Source: SHVO01 sp964576515
Lineage (GTDB): Bacteria > Pseudomonadota > Alphaproteobacteria > Rhodospirillales > Rhodospirillaceae
Length of the DNA stretch: 64,000 bases
Direction: 5' to 3'
Assembly: GCA_964576515.1 (NCBI GenBank)
Contig: CAZNUW010000003.1
Coordinates: 327,775-391,774 of the forward strand
Shown here: piece by piece, positions 19,180 through 27,456 of the stretch
Layout: each line of letters starts with the position of its first letter
How positions within the stretch are numbered: the stretch's first letter is position 1
The notes under the pieces: generated by a model
What the model saw: only the letters and a program-made list of their open reading frames with translations
The model's database searches: none
Told to the model about the DNA's origin: nothing
Translations under genes and position numbers: made by a program

Positions 19180-20585
19180 TCTGGATCGCGCTTGTCTTGA
19201 GCATCGCCATCGTCGGCGTCTTGATGTGGCCGGTGTTGCGGCGGGCCGAAACCGCGCCCGAACGGGCGGCCTACGATCTGACGGTGTTCCAGGATCAGTT
19301 GAAGGAAGTGGAGCGCGACGTGACGCGCGGCGTGCTGACGGCCGCCGAAGCCGACGCGGCGCGCCTTGAAATCCAGCGCCGCATCCTGGCCGTGGGCCGC
19401 GCGCCGGCCGAGCCGATCAAGACGGACTCCAAACGCTCGCGCTGGGCCGCGATCGTCCTCACCGGCGTCACGGTGCCCCTCGTGGCTCTTGGCGCATACC
19501 TTCAGATCGGCACGCCGGATCCCGAAGAAGCGCAGCTCGCGGCACTCGAATCCCAGGACGGCATGGGCCAGTCGGACATCGACGCCCTTGTGGACCGCCT
19601 GGCGGCAAGGGTCGCCAGCGAGCCGGACAATCCCGAAGGCTATGCGATCCTGGCGCGCACCTATCGCGAACTGGGCCGCTTCGACGAAGCCGCGGCCGCC
19701 TTCCGCCGGCTGATCGAACTTCAACCCAGCGCCGACGCCTACTCGGGCCTCGGCGAAGTGCTGACGGGCGCGCAGAACGGCCGCGTCGGCGATGAAGCCC
19801 ACGAGGCGATGATGAACGCCCTGGCGTTCGACCGGGCCGAACCGCGCGCGCGGTTCTACCTTGGCCTCGAACAGGCCGGGAAAGGCAACCCCCAGGGCGC
19901 CATCGCGATCTGGCGCGATCTGACGGGCAACGCGCCCGCGGACGCCCCCTGGGTCGGCATGGTGCGCGAGCAGATGGCCGCCGTGGCCCAAGATGCCGGG
20001 ATCGCGCCGATGTCGGTGGAGCCGAAGCACCCGCTCGACATGTTCCCCGAAGGGGCGAAAGCGGTCGCGGCGGCCAAGCCCGCGCCGCAGAGCGCGGCGC
20101 CCCTCGCCGGCGGCCCCGCCTCGCCCCTGGCGGCGAGCCCCGAACAGACCGCGATGATCCAAGGCATGGTGGCCGGGTTGGCCGCGCGCCTGGAATCGAG
20201 CCCCGAGGACTATGACGGCTGGATGATGCTGGGCCGCTCCTACACCGTGCTGAACGACCACGTCCAAGCGGGCGAGGCCTATAAGAAGGCCATCGCCCTG
20301 CGTCCGAAGGATGTGACGCCGCGCCTTCAGTACGTCGGCCTCTTGATGATGGACGTCGACGCGGATGCGCCCACACCGTTGCCCGCGGAGCTGACCTCCA
20401 CGGTGAACGAGATTCTGAAGCTGCAGCCCGAGAACCCCGAAGCGCTCTACCTCGCCGGGCTGGGTCGCGCGAAAGCGGGCGACGCCGCCGGCGCGCGCGG
20501 GTTCTGGAAGAAGGCGCAGAACGTCACCGCCGAAGGTTCGGCCTTGCGCAATGAGATCGACCGGCGCATGCAAGGGCTGAAGTAA
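19176..20585 (+). CDS. ccmI: Apocytochrome c chaperone CcmI
   Basis: 469-residue protein with two transmembrane segments at the N-terminus (about residues 1-20 and 88-108) separated by the CcmI leucine-zipper-like loop (ERAAYDLTVFQDQLKEVERD), followed by periplasmic TPR repeats that bind the C-terminal helix of apocytochromes. TPR-like units include NPEGYAILARTYRELGRFDE and DYDGWMMLGRSYTVLNDHVQ. It overlaps ccmH by four bases. Confidence 0.93.
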   Translation: MIWIALVLSIAIVGVLMWPVLRRAETAPERAAYDLTVFQDQLKEVERDVTRGVLTAAEADAARLEIQRRILAVGRAPAEPIKTDSKRSRWAAIVLTGVTVPLVALGAYLQIGTPDPEEAQLAALESQDGMGQSDIDALVDRLAARVASEPDNPEGYAILARTYRELGRFDEAAAAFRRLIELQPSADAYSGLGEVLTGAQNGRVGDEAHEAMMNALAFDRAEPRARFYLGLEQAGKGNPQGAIAIWRDLTGNAPADAPWVGMVREQMAAVAQDAGIAPMSVEPKHPLDMFPEGAKAVAAAKPAPQSAAPLAGGPASPLAASPEQTAMIQGMVAGLAARLESSPEDYDGWMMLGRSYTVLNDHVQAGEAYKKAIALRPKDVTPRLQYVGLLMMDVDADAPTPLPAELTSTVNEILKLQPENPEALYLAGLGRAKAGDAAGARGFWKKAQNVTAEGSALRNEIDRRMQGLK

Positions 20586-20613
20586 GCGCGGGCCCCAACG
20601 CAAAGATTACCTC

Positions 20614-21234
20614 ATGATCGTCAAACGGCTTTTGATCGGCTCCATCATCCTGCTCGGGACGTTGGTGATGCTGGCCCTCTATCACCCGGCCTTCGGGCCC
20701 AAAGCCCCGCCGTCGGGCAACGGCATGGGCACGGTCTCCATCGGCGGCCCCTTCACGCTTGTGGACGGGAAGGGAAATGCCTTCACCGACGCCGACTTGA
20801 AGGGCCGCTACAGCCTTGTGTTCTTCGGCTTCACCCATTGCCCGGATATCTGCCCGCTGACGCTGCAGGTGATGACCGACGCCCTCGATCAGGCCGGCCC
20901 GGCGGGTGAGCGCGTTACGCCCGTGTTCATCACCGTCGATCCCGAGCGCGACACCGTCGAGGCGGTCGGCGCATACGTCTCGTCGTTCCATCCGCGTTTT
21001 GTCGGCCTCACCGGCACGCCCGAACAAGTGACGGCGGCGACGAAGGCCTACCGCGTGTTCGCGCGCAAAGCGCCGCTCAAGGACGCCGAAGGCAACGACA
21101 CCGGCGACTACACCATGGAGCACAGCGGCCTTACCTTCCTGATGGATCCCGAAGGCCGCTATGTGACGCATTTCGCCCACGGCACCCCGGCCGAGGAGAT
21201 CGCCACCTATATCCTCCGCGAGGCCTTGAAGTGA
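20614..21234 (+). CDS. SCO1/SenC family copper chaperone
   Basis: 206-residue thioredoxin-fold protein that delivers copper to the CuA site of cytochrome c oxidase. One N-terminal membrane anchor is followed by the copper motif FTHCPDICPLTLQVM (CXXXC) and the distant ligand His in EHSGLTFLMD. It follows ccmI by 28 bases and overlaps the next gene as GTGA, so it appears to belong to the ccm transcription unit; both systems serve respiratory haem-copper enzymes. Confidence 0.93.
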   Translation: MIVKRLLIGSIILLGTLVMLALYHPAFGPKAPPSGNGMGTVSIGGPFTLVDGKGNAFTDADLKGRYSLVFFGFTHCPDICPLTLQVMTDALDQAGPAGERVTPVFITVDPERDTVEAVGAYVSSFHPRFVGLTGTPEQVTAATKAYRVFARKAPLKDAEGNDTGDYTMEHSGLTFLMDPEGRYVTHFAHGTPAEEIATYILREALK

Positions 21235-21692
21235 GCCGGAAGGCCGGAACGCGGACGCCCGCCAAATCGCTGGGCCGTCCGTTCTGGCGCGAGAAGACAC
21301 TTTCCGAGATGACGCCCGCCGAATGGGAAAGCCTCTGCGACGGGTGCGGCCAGTGTTGCATGCACAAGATCGCGCAGCCCAAAGGCCCCGCCCTCAAAAC
21401 CAACGTTTCCTGCCGCCTGCTCGACGGCGAGACCTGCCGCTGCAGCAACTATCCGCGCCGCAAACGGTTGGTGCGCGATTGCGTCGTGCTCACGCCGGAG
21501 AATATCGGCGAACTCCAATGGCTGCCCGAGACGTGCGCCTACCGGTTGGTGGACGCTGGCGCGGATCTTCCCGCCTGGCATCCTTTGCTCACCGGCGATC
21601 CTGAGAGCGTCCACACCGCGGGCGTTTCCGTCCGCGGGCGTTGCATCTCCGAGCGCGAGGCGGGCCCCTTGGAGGATCACATCGTCCCATGA
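21231..21692 (+). CDS. YcgN-type cysteine cluster protein (UPF0260)
   Basis: 153-residue cytoplasmic protein of the YkgJ/YcgN zinc- or iron-binding family. Conserved cysteines are in LCDGCGQCCMHKI, in GETCRCSNYPRRKRLVRDCV and in the C-terminal RGRCIS. The biochemical role of the family is not established. It starts with a GTG overlapping the Sco stop (GTGA) and ends overlapping the metallopeptidase start (ATGA), so it is translated as part of the ccm-sco unit. Confidence 0.88.
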   Translation: MSRKAGTRTPAKSLGRPFWREKTLSEMTPAEWESLCDGCGQCCMHKIAQPKGPALKTNVSCRLLDGETCRCSNYPRRKRLVRDCVVLTPENIGELQWLPETCAYRLVDAGADLPAWHPLLTGDPESVHTAGVSVRGRCISEREAGPLEDHIVP

Positions 21693-22441
21693 CGGCAATC
21701 GCCGCCTTCCATGTGGAATTCAACCTGCACAGCGTGCTGCCGCGGGATCTCGCGTCGCGGATCGCGATCACCGTCAATCCGCGCGCGCGGCGTCTCGCCC
21801 TCAGGCTCGATCCCGCGGGCGGACAGATCGTGCTTGTCGTACCGAAGCGCGCGAGCGCAAAAACCGTTCTTGATTTCGTCGCGAGCCGCGAAGGATGGAT
21901 CAGGACGCATCTGGAAACATTGCCGCCGCGAATCCCCTTCCATGACGGCGCGCAAATCCCCATCGGCGGCGTGGATCATACGCTGAAGTTCGCCCCCGAC
22001 CGCCGCGGCGGCGTTTGGCGCGAAGATAACGTCATCATGATCGCCGGCCAGGCGGAATTCGCCGCGCGCCGCATGCGCGACTGGCTCAAGGCCGAAGCGC
22101 GCCGTGAATTGACGCCGCTTGTCCATGCGATGGCCGCGGCCATCGCGCGCAAGGTGAAACAGGTGAGCGTGCGGGATACGACGTCACGCTGGGGAAGCTG
22201 CGCGTCCGACGGCAAGCTGTCGTTCTCATGGCGGCTGATGCTGGCGCCGCGCGCGGTGTTGATCTACGTGGCCGCGCATGAAGTCGCTCATCTCAAACAT
22301 CTGCATCACCGGCCCACGTTCTGGCGCACGGTCGATGACGTGTTGGATGCTTGCGTGACGGATCCCGCGGCGCGGCGCGAGGCCGGGTTAGCGCGCGATT
22401 GGCTGCGCCGGCACGGCGCCGGGCTGCACCGCTACGGCTGA
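21689..22441 (+). CDS. YgjP-like M48-type metallopeptidase
   Basis: 250-residue protein of the YgjP/DUF45 (SprT-like) metallopeptidase family. The zinc motif is AAHEVAHLKHLHHRPTFW (HEXXH plus a distal His) and the family hallmark SRWGSCASDG lies upstream. The substrate is unknown. The start overlaps the cysteine-cluster gene by ATGA. Its 3' end overlaps the end of the converging cell wall hydrolase gene by 54 bases. Confidence 0.87.
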   Translation: MTAIAAFHVEFNLHSVLPRDLASRIAITVNPRARRLALRLDPAGGQIVLVVPKRASAKTVLDFVASREGWIRTHLETLPPRIPFHDGAQIPIGGVDHTLKFAPDRRGGVWREDNVIMIAGQAEFAARRMRDWLKAEARRELTPLVHAMAAAIARKVKQVSVRDTTSRWGSCASDGKLSFSWRLMLAPRAVLIYVAAHEVAHLKHLHHRPTFWRTVDDVLDACVTDPAARREAGLARDWLRRHGAGLHRYG

Positions 22442-23119
22442 GTTCGCCGCCGACGCCACCGCCGTGCTGCGGCGGCCGCCATGCTTGCTCACGTATTCCG
22501 CGAACGCATTGAGGCGGTAGATGAACGGCTTGCGCGCGACGGTGCGATTCGGATTGTCCGCATCGCGATAGAAAACGTGGCTGCCGATCATGGTGGTGGT
22601 TTCGTAGTCGGCGGTCCAGACCGGGCGCACGGAGTCGGCGTGATACCAGAGCGCGCCGCCCGTCGGGTCGGGAATGGACGAATCCTTCTGCAGCATCGCG
22701 GCCGCGATTTTCACGGACGTACGCCACGCATCGGCTTCGTAAGGCGTGTCGGGGCGGTCGTCGCAGAACCACGAGAACTGGCACTTGTTCAACGCGCCCG
22801 CGAAGAAGTTCTGTTTCACCACTTCGCAGATGTCCGACGGGAAGCGGCGATCCATCGCCCGGTTCATCACCACCTGGGCCACCGCGATGCGGCCGGCCAT
22901 GGTCTCGCTGCGGGCTTCCCAATAATCGTTGAGCGCCAGGCAGACGAGTTCGTCCTTCGAGACGACGATCGAGGAAAGGTCCACATTGAGGTCGGCGGGG
23001 ATCTCGGCGGCATGGGCCGCCGAAACGACCGGCAGCGCGCCGGCCGCCGCGAAAACGAGGCTACCCGCGAGGGCGCGCATAGAGGCGCCGACCTTGGAGA
23101 GGAAGCTTGTTCGGATCAC
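22388..23119 (-). CDS. SleB-type cell wall hydrolase, secreted
   Basis: About 243-residue periplasmic hydrolase of the SleB/CwlJ family, which cleaves peptidoglycan as a lytic transglycosylase. The signal peptide ends near SAAHA/AEIP. The catalytic domain contains ELVCLALNDYWEARSE, GRIAVAQVVMNRAMD and CQFSWFCDDRPD. I chose the GTG with AAGGA 9 bases upstream; the ATG at 23080 would give a shorter signal peptide and is also possible. It converges on and overlaps the metallopeptidase gene. The product may act in cell wall growth with the PBP upstream (inference). Confidence 0.85.
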   Translation of the reverse strand: MIRTSFLSKVGASMRALAGSLVFAAAGALPVVSAAHAAEIPADLNVDLSSIVVSKDELVCLALNDYWEARSETMAGRIAVAQVVMNRAMDRRFPSDICEVVKQNFFAGALNKCQFSWFCDDRPDTPYEADAWRTSVKIAAAMLQKDSSIPDPTGGALWYHADSVRPVWTADYETTTMIGSHVFYRDADNPNRTVARKPFIYRLNAFAEYVSKHGGRRSTAVASAANSAVAVQPGAVPAQPIAR

Positions 23120-23741
23120 AGCACGTCTTCCTTGTCTAAATCGACAGAGCACCGCCGCCGGGATGTAAACGCCCGGTGTATCGTCGTGTTCCCTGTGATC
23201 GTCGCCGGCCCCGGATACCCGCCGGCTCTTGTTGGTAACGAAACTCCCGGTCCGCACGTCAGAGCGTCTCTCCCCACTCATCGCGGTCGGCCTCCCGTTC
23301 CTTGAGGGAGCGCCTTTGTGTTGGCCGGATTATTGGAGAACGATCGAACACCCTGACAACCCAAATATTCTTGCGCGAATACGGTTAATAGAGGGCAGAT
23401 TCTTGCGATCTTTATCGCAATTCGGTCACTATCAAACTTTTTTGAAATAAAATGTCGCGTTTACCGGGCTTAAAACCGGTCCAAACGGCGTGATTTTGGA
23501 CTGTATTTCAGTACGTTGAGAACCACCTGGGCGCGTTAACCTTTTAAAGGCCTCGCGGGGGGCATCCCCGAAAAATACGAAAGAAAATTTCAAAAAAATG
23601 TCGGTTTTTCCGGCGTTTTTGTGGCTTTTTACACAGACAAACGCTGATTTCATTGAGAGTCGCGCGACTCTTCCGCGAAAATCCTGTGGAAAACGAGGTG
23701 CGACGCAGCAAGAAGCCGCGCCAATCAAGGCGTTTCGCGGC
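23120..23741. other. AT-rich intergenic region with several inverted repeats
   Basis: No convincing gene in 620 bases between the cell wall hydrolase start and the end of the PBP gene; positions about 23380-23700 are clearly more AT-rich than the neighbours. TTGCGAT-CTTT-ATCGCAA (23403-23420) and AGAGTCGCGCGACTCT (23656-23671) are perfect palindromes, the second with two GANTC sites of the CcrM type. ACCGG...CCGGT (23463-23480) is a weaker one. The hydrolase promoter should lie here. Confidence 0.6.
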
Positions 23742-23742
23742 T
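23709..23742 (-). terminator. Possible terminator after the PBP gene
   Basis: On the minus strand AGCCGCG and CGCGGCT form a 7-bp stem with a 15-base loop right after the PBP stop codon, followed by TCTTG. The T-run is poor, so termination efficiency is doubtful. Confidence 0.4.
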
Positions 23743-25670
23743 CAGCTTTTGGAAAAGATTTCCAGGAAACGTCCGATGAAGTCCTCACGCTCCGGCGCGA
23801 GGCCGGGCAGCATCCGGGGCTGACGGCCGGCGTGGGCCTCGGTCATGACATCGTGCCAGATCAAGGCGGGGAGACCGCCACCCGTGACGCCCTTCATGCC
23901 GGCGCCGGCGTCGTTGCCCACCCAAACGCCGGTCACCACATCCGCGGTGAACCCCATGAACCAGGCGTCGCGGAAGTCCGAACTTGTGCCGGTCTTGCCG
24001 GCGGCCGGAAATCCGAATGCGCCCGCCGTGCCCGTGCCCTGCACCAGCACCTGGCTCATCATCCGGTTCATCGTCGCCACGGTCTGCGGTTCCATGACGC
24101 GGCCGAAACCGCCGCCGCCGCGCTTATAGAGAATCTTGCCGTCGCGATCGGTGATCATGGTGATGGCATAGGGCGTCGCGCCGAAGCCGCCGTTCGCGAA
24201 CGGCGCATAGGCGCCCGAAAGTTCGAGCAGCGTGACTTCGTTGGAGCCGAGCGCCAATGAAAGCTCGGGCTTCAGGTCTTCCGAAATCCCGAGGCGATGC
24301 GCGGTATCGACGATGGCCCGGGGCCCGACGGACTGCGCGAGCCGGACGGCGGCGGTGTTCAAGGATTTGAACAAGGCCCGCTCCATCGTCACCGGACCTT
24401 CGTAAGTGTTCGTGAAGTTCTGCGGCCGCCATTTGCCGATCTTGATGGGCGCGTCCGTGACCATATCGTCCGGCCCGTAGCCCGCCTCAACCGCCGCCAC
24501 GTACACAAACGGCTTGAACGCCGAGCCCGGCTGCCGGAGCGCCTGGGTCGCCCGGTTGAACTGGCTTTCGCCATAGTCCTTGCCGCCGACCATGGCGCGC
24601 ACCGCGCCGTCGGTATTGAGCACAACGACAGCGCCCTGTTCGACCTTGAGCTTCGCGCCCGCCTTCTCCAGATGTTTCGCGAGAATCTTCTCGGCCTGGG
24701 TTTGCAGGCGGCCGTCGAGCGTGGTGTGGATCACGAGGTCGCGGTCGACCGGACCCACATAGGCTTCCGCCTGTCCAACCACCCAGTCGGCGAAGTGCCG
24801 GCCATAGACGGTGGGATTGATGACCCCCTTCAACGTGCGGCTGGCGTTCTTAAGGGCGGTTTTTCCCTGTTCGGGCGTCAGAACGCCCGTGTCCACCATC
24901 GTCGACAGCACGACTTCCGTGCGGGTCTTGGCGAGTTCCGGATCGCGCACGGGATTGTAGCGGGAGGGCGCTTTCAAAAGGCCGGCCAGCATGGCCGCCT
25001 GATAGACCGTGAGATCCTTCGCCGGACGGCCGAAATAACGTTCGGCGGCGGCTTCCACGCCGTAAGCGCCCGCGCCGAAATAGACGCGGTTCAGATAAAG
25101 CGTGAGAATCTCGTCCTTGGTGAACTTCTGTTCCAGTTTGATCGCAAGCAACGCCTCGCGAATCTTGCGCGTGAGCGTCCGGTCGGGCGTGAGGAACAGG
25201 TTTTTGGCGACCTGCTGCGTAATGGTCGACCCGCCCTGCTCGACTTCGCCCGCCTGGACGTTGACCACCATCGCGCGCGCGAGCGCGCGCAGATCGAGAC
25301 CGAAGTGATCGTAAAAACGCCGGTCCTCCACCGCGATCACGGCGCCCGGGACATGCGGCGGCAACTTCCGCAGATCGGCCGCGGCGCCGTAGATGTCGCC
25401 GAAATTGGCGATTTCCCACGAGGCGGCGTCGACGACTTTCACGCTCGGCCGGCGGGTCAGCGTTCCTTCATCGACGGCCGGCAGGCCCAGGGCGAAATAT
25501 CCAAGAACACCCGCGCCGACGGCGCCGAGCAGAATCGCCGCCGCGAGCGCATTGGACACGAGCATCGACGCCAGCGCGAGGCCTCGTGTCGCGCCCGCGC
25601 CTTTTTTCTTTTTACGGGCGGGGCTCGCGCCGGTCTCGCCGTCATCCTCGGACTTGCGCCGCTTAGCCAT
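23742..25670 (-). CDS. Class A penicillin-binding protein (transglycosylase/transpeptidase)
   Basis: 642-residue bifunctional peptidoglycan synthase. A basic cytoplasmic N-terminus (KKKKGAG) precedes one membrane helix (about residues 32-60). The GT51 domain has EDRRFYDHFGLD and GGSTITQQVAKNLFLT; the transpeptidase domain has the catalytic SAFKPF (SXXK), SLN in FKSLNTAAV and KTGTSSDFRDAWF. It is shorter than PBP1A with its large inserts, so resembles the PBP1A/2d-like group. No Shine-Dalgarno is evident before the ATG. It is divergent from the ribbon-helix-helix gene. Confidence 0.92.
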   Translation of the reverse strand: MAKRRKSEDDGETGASPARKKKKGAGATRGLALASMLVSNALAAAILLGAVGAGVLGYFALGLPAVDEGTLTRRPSVKVVDAASWEIANFGDIYGAAADLRKLPPHVPGAVIAVEDRRFYDHFGLDLRALARAMVVNVQAGEVEQGGSTITQQVAKNLFLTPDRTLTRKIREALLAIKLEQKFTKDEILTLYLNRVYFGAGAYGVEAAAERYFGRPAKDLTVYQAAMLAGLLKAPSRYNPVRDPELAKTRTEVVLSTMVDTGVLTPEQGKTALKNASRTLKGVINPTVYGRHFADWVVGQAEAYVGPVDRDLVIHTTLDGRLQTQAEKILAKHLEKAGAKLKVEQGAVVVLNTDGAVRAMVGGKDYGESQFNRATQALRQPGSAFKPFVYVAAVEAGYGPDDMVTDAPIKIGKWRPQNFTNTYEGPVTMERALFKSLNTAAVRLAQSVGPRAIVDTAHRLGISEDLKPELSLALGSNEVTLLELSGAYAPFANGGFGATPYAITMITDRDGKILYKRGGGGFGRVMEPQTVATMNRMMSQVLVQGTGTAGAFGFPAAGKTGTSSDFRDAWFMGFTADVVTGVWVGNDAGAGMKGVTGGGLPALIWHDVMTEAHAGRQPRMLPGLAPEREDFIGRFLEIFSKS

Positions 25671-25776
25671 GGTCGTACATGTGAAAAAAAGAACCCCTGA
25701 CAGGCGCGGTTTTGAAGGCTAAATACGGCGGATTAAGGGCTACTATATCATAAAACCCCAGTACGAGGTGCTCCCC

Positions 25777-26178
25777 ATGGCGAAGGCAAAGAAGAAGGCC
25801 GCGAAGAAAGCGACACGCACAGCCGGCAAGGCCAAGGCGAAGACCGTTAAAACCAAGACAAGCACAAAGCGAAAGCCGGCCGCGACAACGCGCGGGAAGA
25901 GCGGCAAGACGAAAAAGGCCGTTAAGAAATCCGCGACCAAGAAGACCGCCTCGCGCCGGGCCGCCGCCGACGGCGTGCGCCTCGGCGTAGCGTACGAATT
26001 GGACACCCGCTTGCGTGAACTGGCCGTCGCCATGAACAAGAGCCTCGAAGAGGTCTTGATCCAGGCGCTCACCGAGTTCGCCGATAACTGGGAAGATCAC
26101 ATGAACACGGTCAGCATCCTCGGCGCCGAGGACGACCGCGTCCAACTCGCCGCCCCCACGGACGACGATACCGACTAG
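25777..26178 (+). CDS. Histone H1-like basic tail fused to a ribbon-helix-helix domain
   Basis: 133-residue protein with two distinct parts. Residues 1-65 are Lys/Ala/Thr-rich (KAKKKAAKKATRTAGKAKAK), like bacterial H1-type tails that bind DNA non-specifically. Residues about 68-112 fit a ribbon-helix-helix fold: RLGVAYELDTRLRELAVAMN, then KSLEEVLIQALTEFADN. The last 20 residues are acidic. GAGG lies 8 bases before the ATG; a GTG three codons upstream is less likely. It may be a nucleoid-associated or regulatory protein; no antitoxin partner is adjacent. The function is inferred only from composition and fold. Confidence 0.7.
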   Translation: MAKAKKKAAKKATRTAGKAKAKTVKTKTSTKRKPAATTRGKSGKTKKAVKKSATKKTASRRAAADGVRLGVAYELDTRLRELAVAMNKSLEEVLIQALTEFADNWEDHMNTVSILGAEDDRVQLAAPTDDDTD

Positions 26179-26203
26179 GCGGAGGCCGCGGCGCGGAGAC
26201 GAC

Positions 26204-27358
26204 CTACATCTCTAATGTGAAGGTCTTTCCACCCAGCACTTTGCCGTTCGCCGTCACCTCGACCTTATGCACCCCCGGGTAATAGACCCGGGTGGTGATG
26301 GGTTTGATCGCATGTTTGCGGTGAAGCTCGATCGTTTCGCCGGCCCCGAGGGTGAAGGACTTCCACTTGAAGACCTTTGCCGACGTCCCGCTTTTCTTGC
26401 GGTGATGGACGATATAGTCGAGCACGACCTTTTGCGGCGCGCGCGCGGCGCTCACGATCTGGACCTTCATGGTCAATGCGCCGCCGAACACGAGTTTCGC
26501 GGGACTGAGCGTAAACCGCGCAAGATCGACTTTCACCTCCGGCGAATATCCCAGCGCGATCAGGGTGGCGCGATGACCTGCCTTGACGAGCGTCCGGCAG
26601 GCGTGACGCACAAGCCGCGCGCGGTCCGGGCTCGCGTCCTTCAGCCACCGCCCGGCGAGGGCGGCGACCAGATCCGGATGATCCTTCGCGATGTCATTGA
26701 GGCTGTTGGCCACCGACCGGCGCACATAGTCGGAAGGATCGTCCCGCAGCATCTCAAGCAGCGGCAGGATCGGGGCGGGGTCTTTCACAAACGCCTTCAA
26801 TTGCAAACCCCACGGCAGCCGCGGCCGCGTGCCTTCCGAGACGAGACGCCGCACATGTTCGTTCGCGTCCGTCGCCCATGCTTTCAACGTGCGCAGGGTT
26901 TCGGACCCGTGCCGCACGACAAACGGACGGATAGCGAACTCCGACGTGCTGCGGATGGTCAGCTCGCGCAAGGCGGCCAAGGACTCTTTGGGATAATCGA
27001 GGCCGTGAGCCGCGACATATTCACCGAAGGGAAGAATGGCCCATCCCGCAATCCCTTTCCGCGCATCGGGATCGAGCTGACCGTCGGCGCGAAGCGGCCG
27101 CAACGCCGCCGTCAGCATCTTGAGGGCGCGCGGGACATCCTTGGGCAGATGCGTTCCGAGCGCCTTGGCGATCTGGTGCGCGCGCTGCTTCAGTTCGAGC
27201 TTGGCGAAGCCGTCCAGCGCATCGGCCGTGAAACGCTTTTTATCGAAGGCGGGCCAGACACGGTGGAGGTGATGCGCCATATCCTCCACCAAAGGCCGAT
27301 TGAAGAAGTCCTTGAACGCCGATGGCGCGGGCTCGGTGCGAGCTTTGGAATCGGGCAT
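26204..27358 (-). CDS. AlkC-like DNA alkylation repair protein (HEAT repeats plus C-terminal Ig-like domain)
   Basis: 384-residue protein of the AlkC/AlkD superfamily, HEAT-repeat DNA glycosylases that excise cationic alkylated bases. HEAT-like helices are visible at RLVSEGTRPRLPWGLQLKAF, DPSDYVRRSVANSLNDIAKD and ASPDRARLVRHACRTLVKAG. The last about 100 residues are beta-rich (FTLSPAKLVFGGALTMKVQI through KVLGGKTFTLEM) and fit the Ig-like domain of AlkC. AGGA lies 8 bases before the ATG; a GTG two codons earlier is too close to that site. It converges with the ribbon-helix-helix gene. Confidence 0.82.
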   Translation of the reverse strand: MPDSKARTEPAPSAFKDFFNRPLVEDMAHHLHRVWPAFDKKRFTADALDGFAKLELKQRAHQIAKALGTHLPKDVPRALKMLTAALRPLRADGQLDPDARKGIAGWAILPFGEYVAAHGLDYPKESLAALRELTIRSTSEFAIRPFVVRHGSETLRTLKAWATDANEHVRRLVSEGTRPRLPWGLQLKAFVKDPAPILPLLEMLRDDPSDYVRRSVANSLNDIAKDHPDLVAALAGRWLKDASPDRARLVRHACRTLVKAGHRATLIALGYSPEVKVDLARFTLSPAKLVFGGALTMKVQIVSAARAPQKVVLDYIVHHRKKSGTSAKVFKWKSFTLGAGETIELHRKHAIKPITTRVYYPGVHKVEVTANGKVLGGKTFTLEM

Positions 27359-27404
27359 GTTCACTGTCCTGGTTGACCGCTCTTATAGGAAAGGGCGGCA
27401 TAAC

Positions 27405-27437
27405 AAAAAAGGGAGGAGCCGCGCCCCTCCCTTTTTT
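27405..27437 (-). terminator. Terminator between the NHL protein and AlkC-like genes
   Basis: AAAAAAGGGAGG and CCTCCCTTTTTT are perfect inverted repeats around a 9-base loop. It lies 20 bases past the NHL protein stop and would terminate minus-strand transcription; the symmetric A and T runs also allow plus-strand termination. Confidence 0.9.
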
Positions 27438-27456
27438 CACCGTGCCGCGTGCGCGG

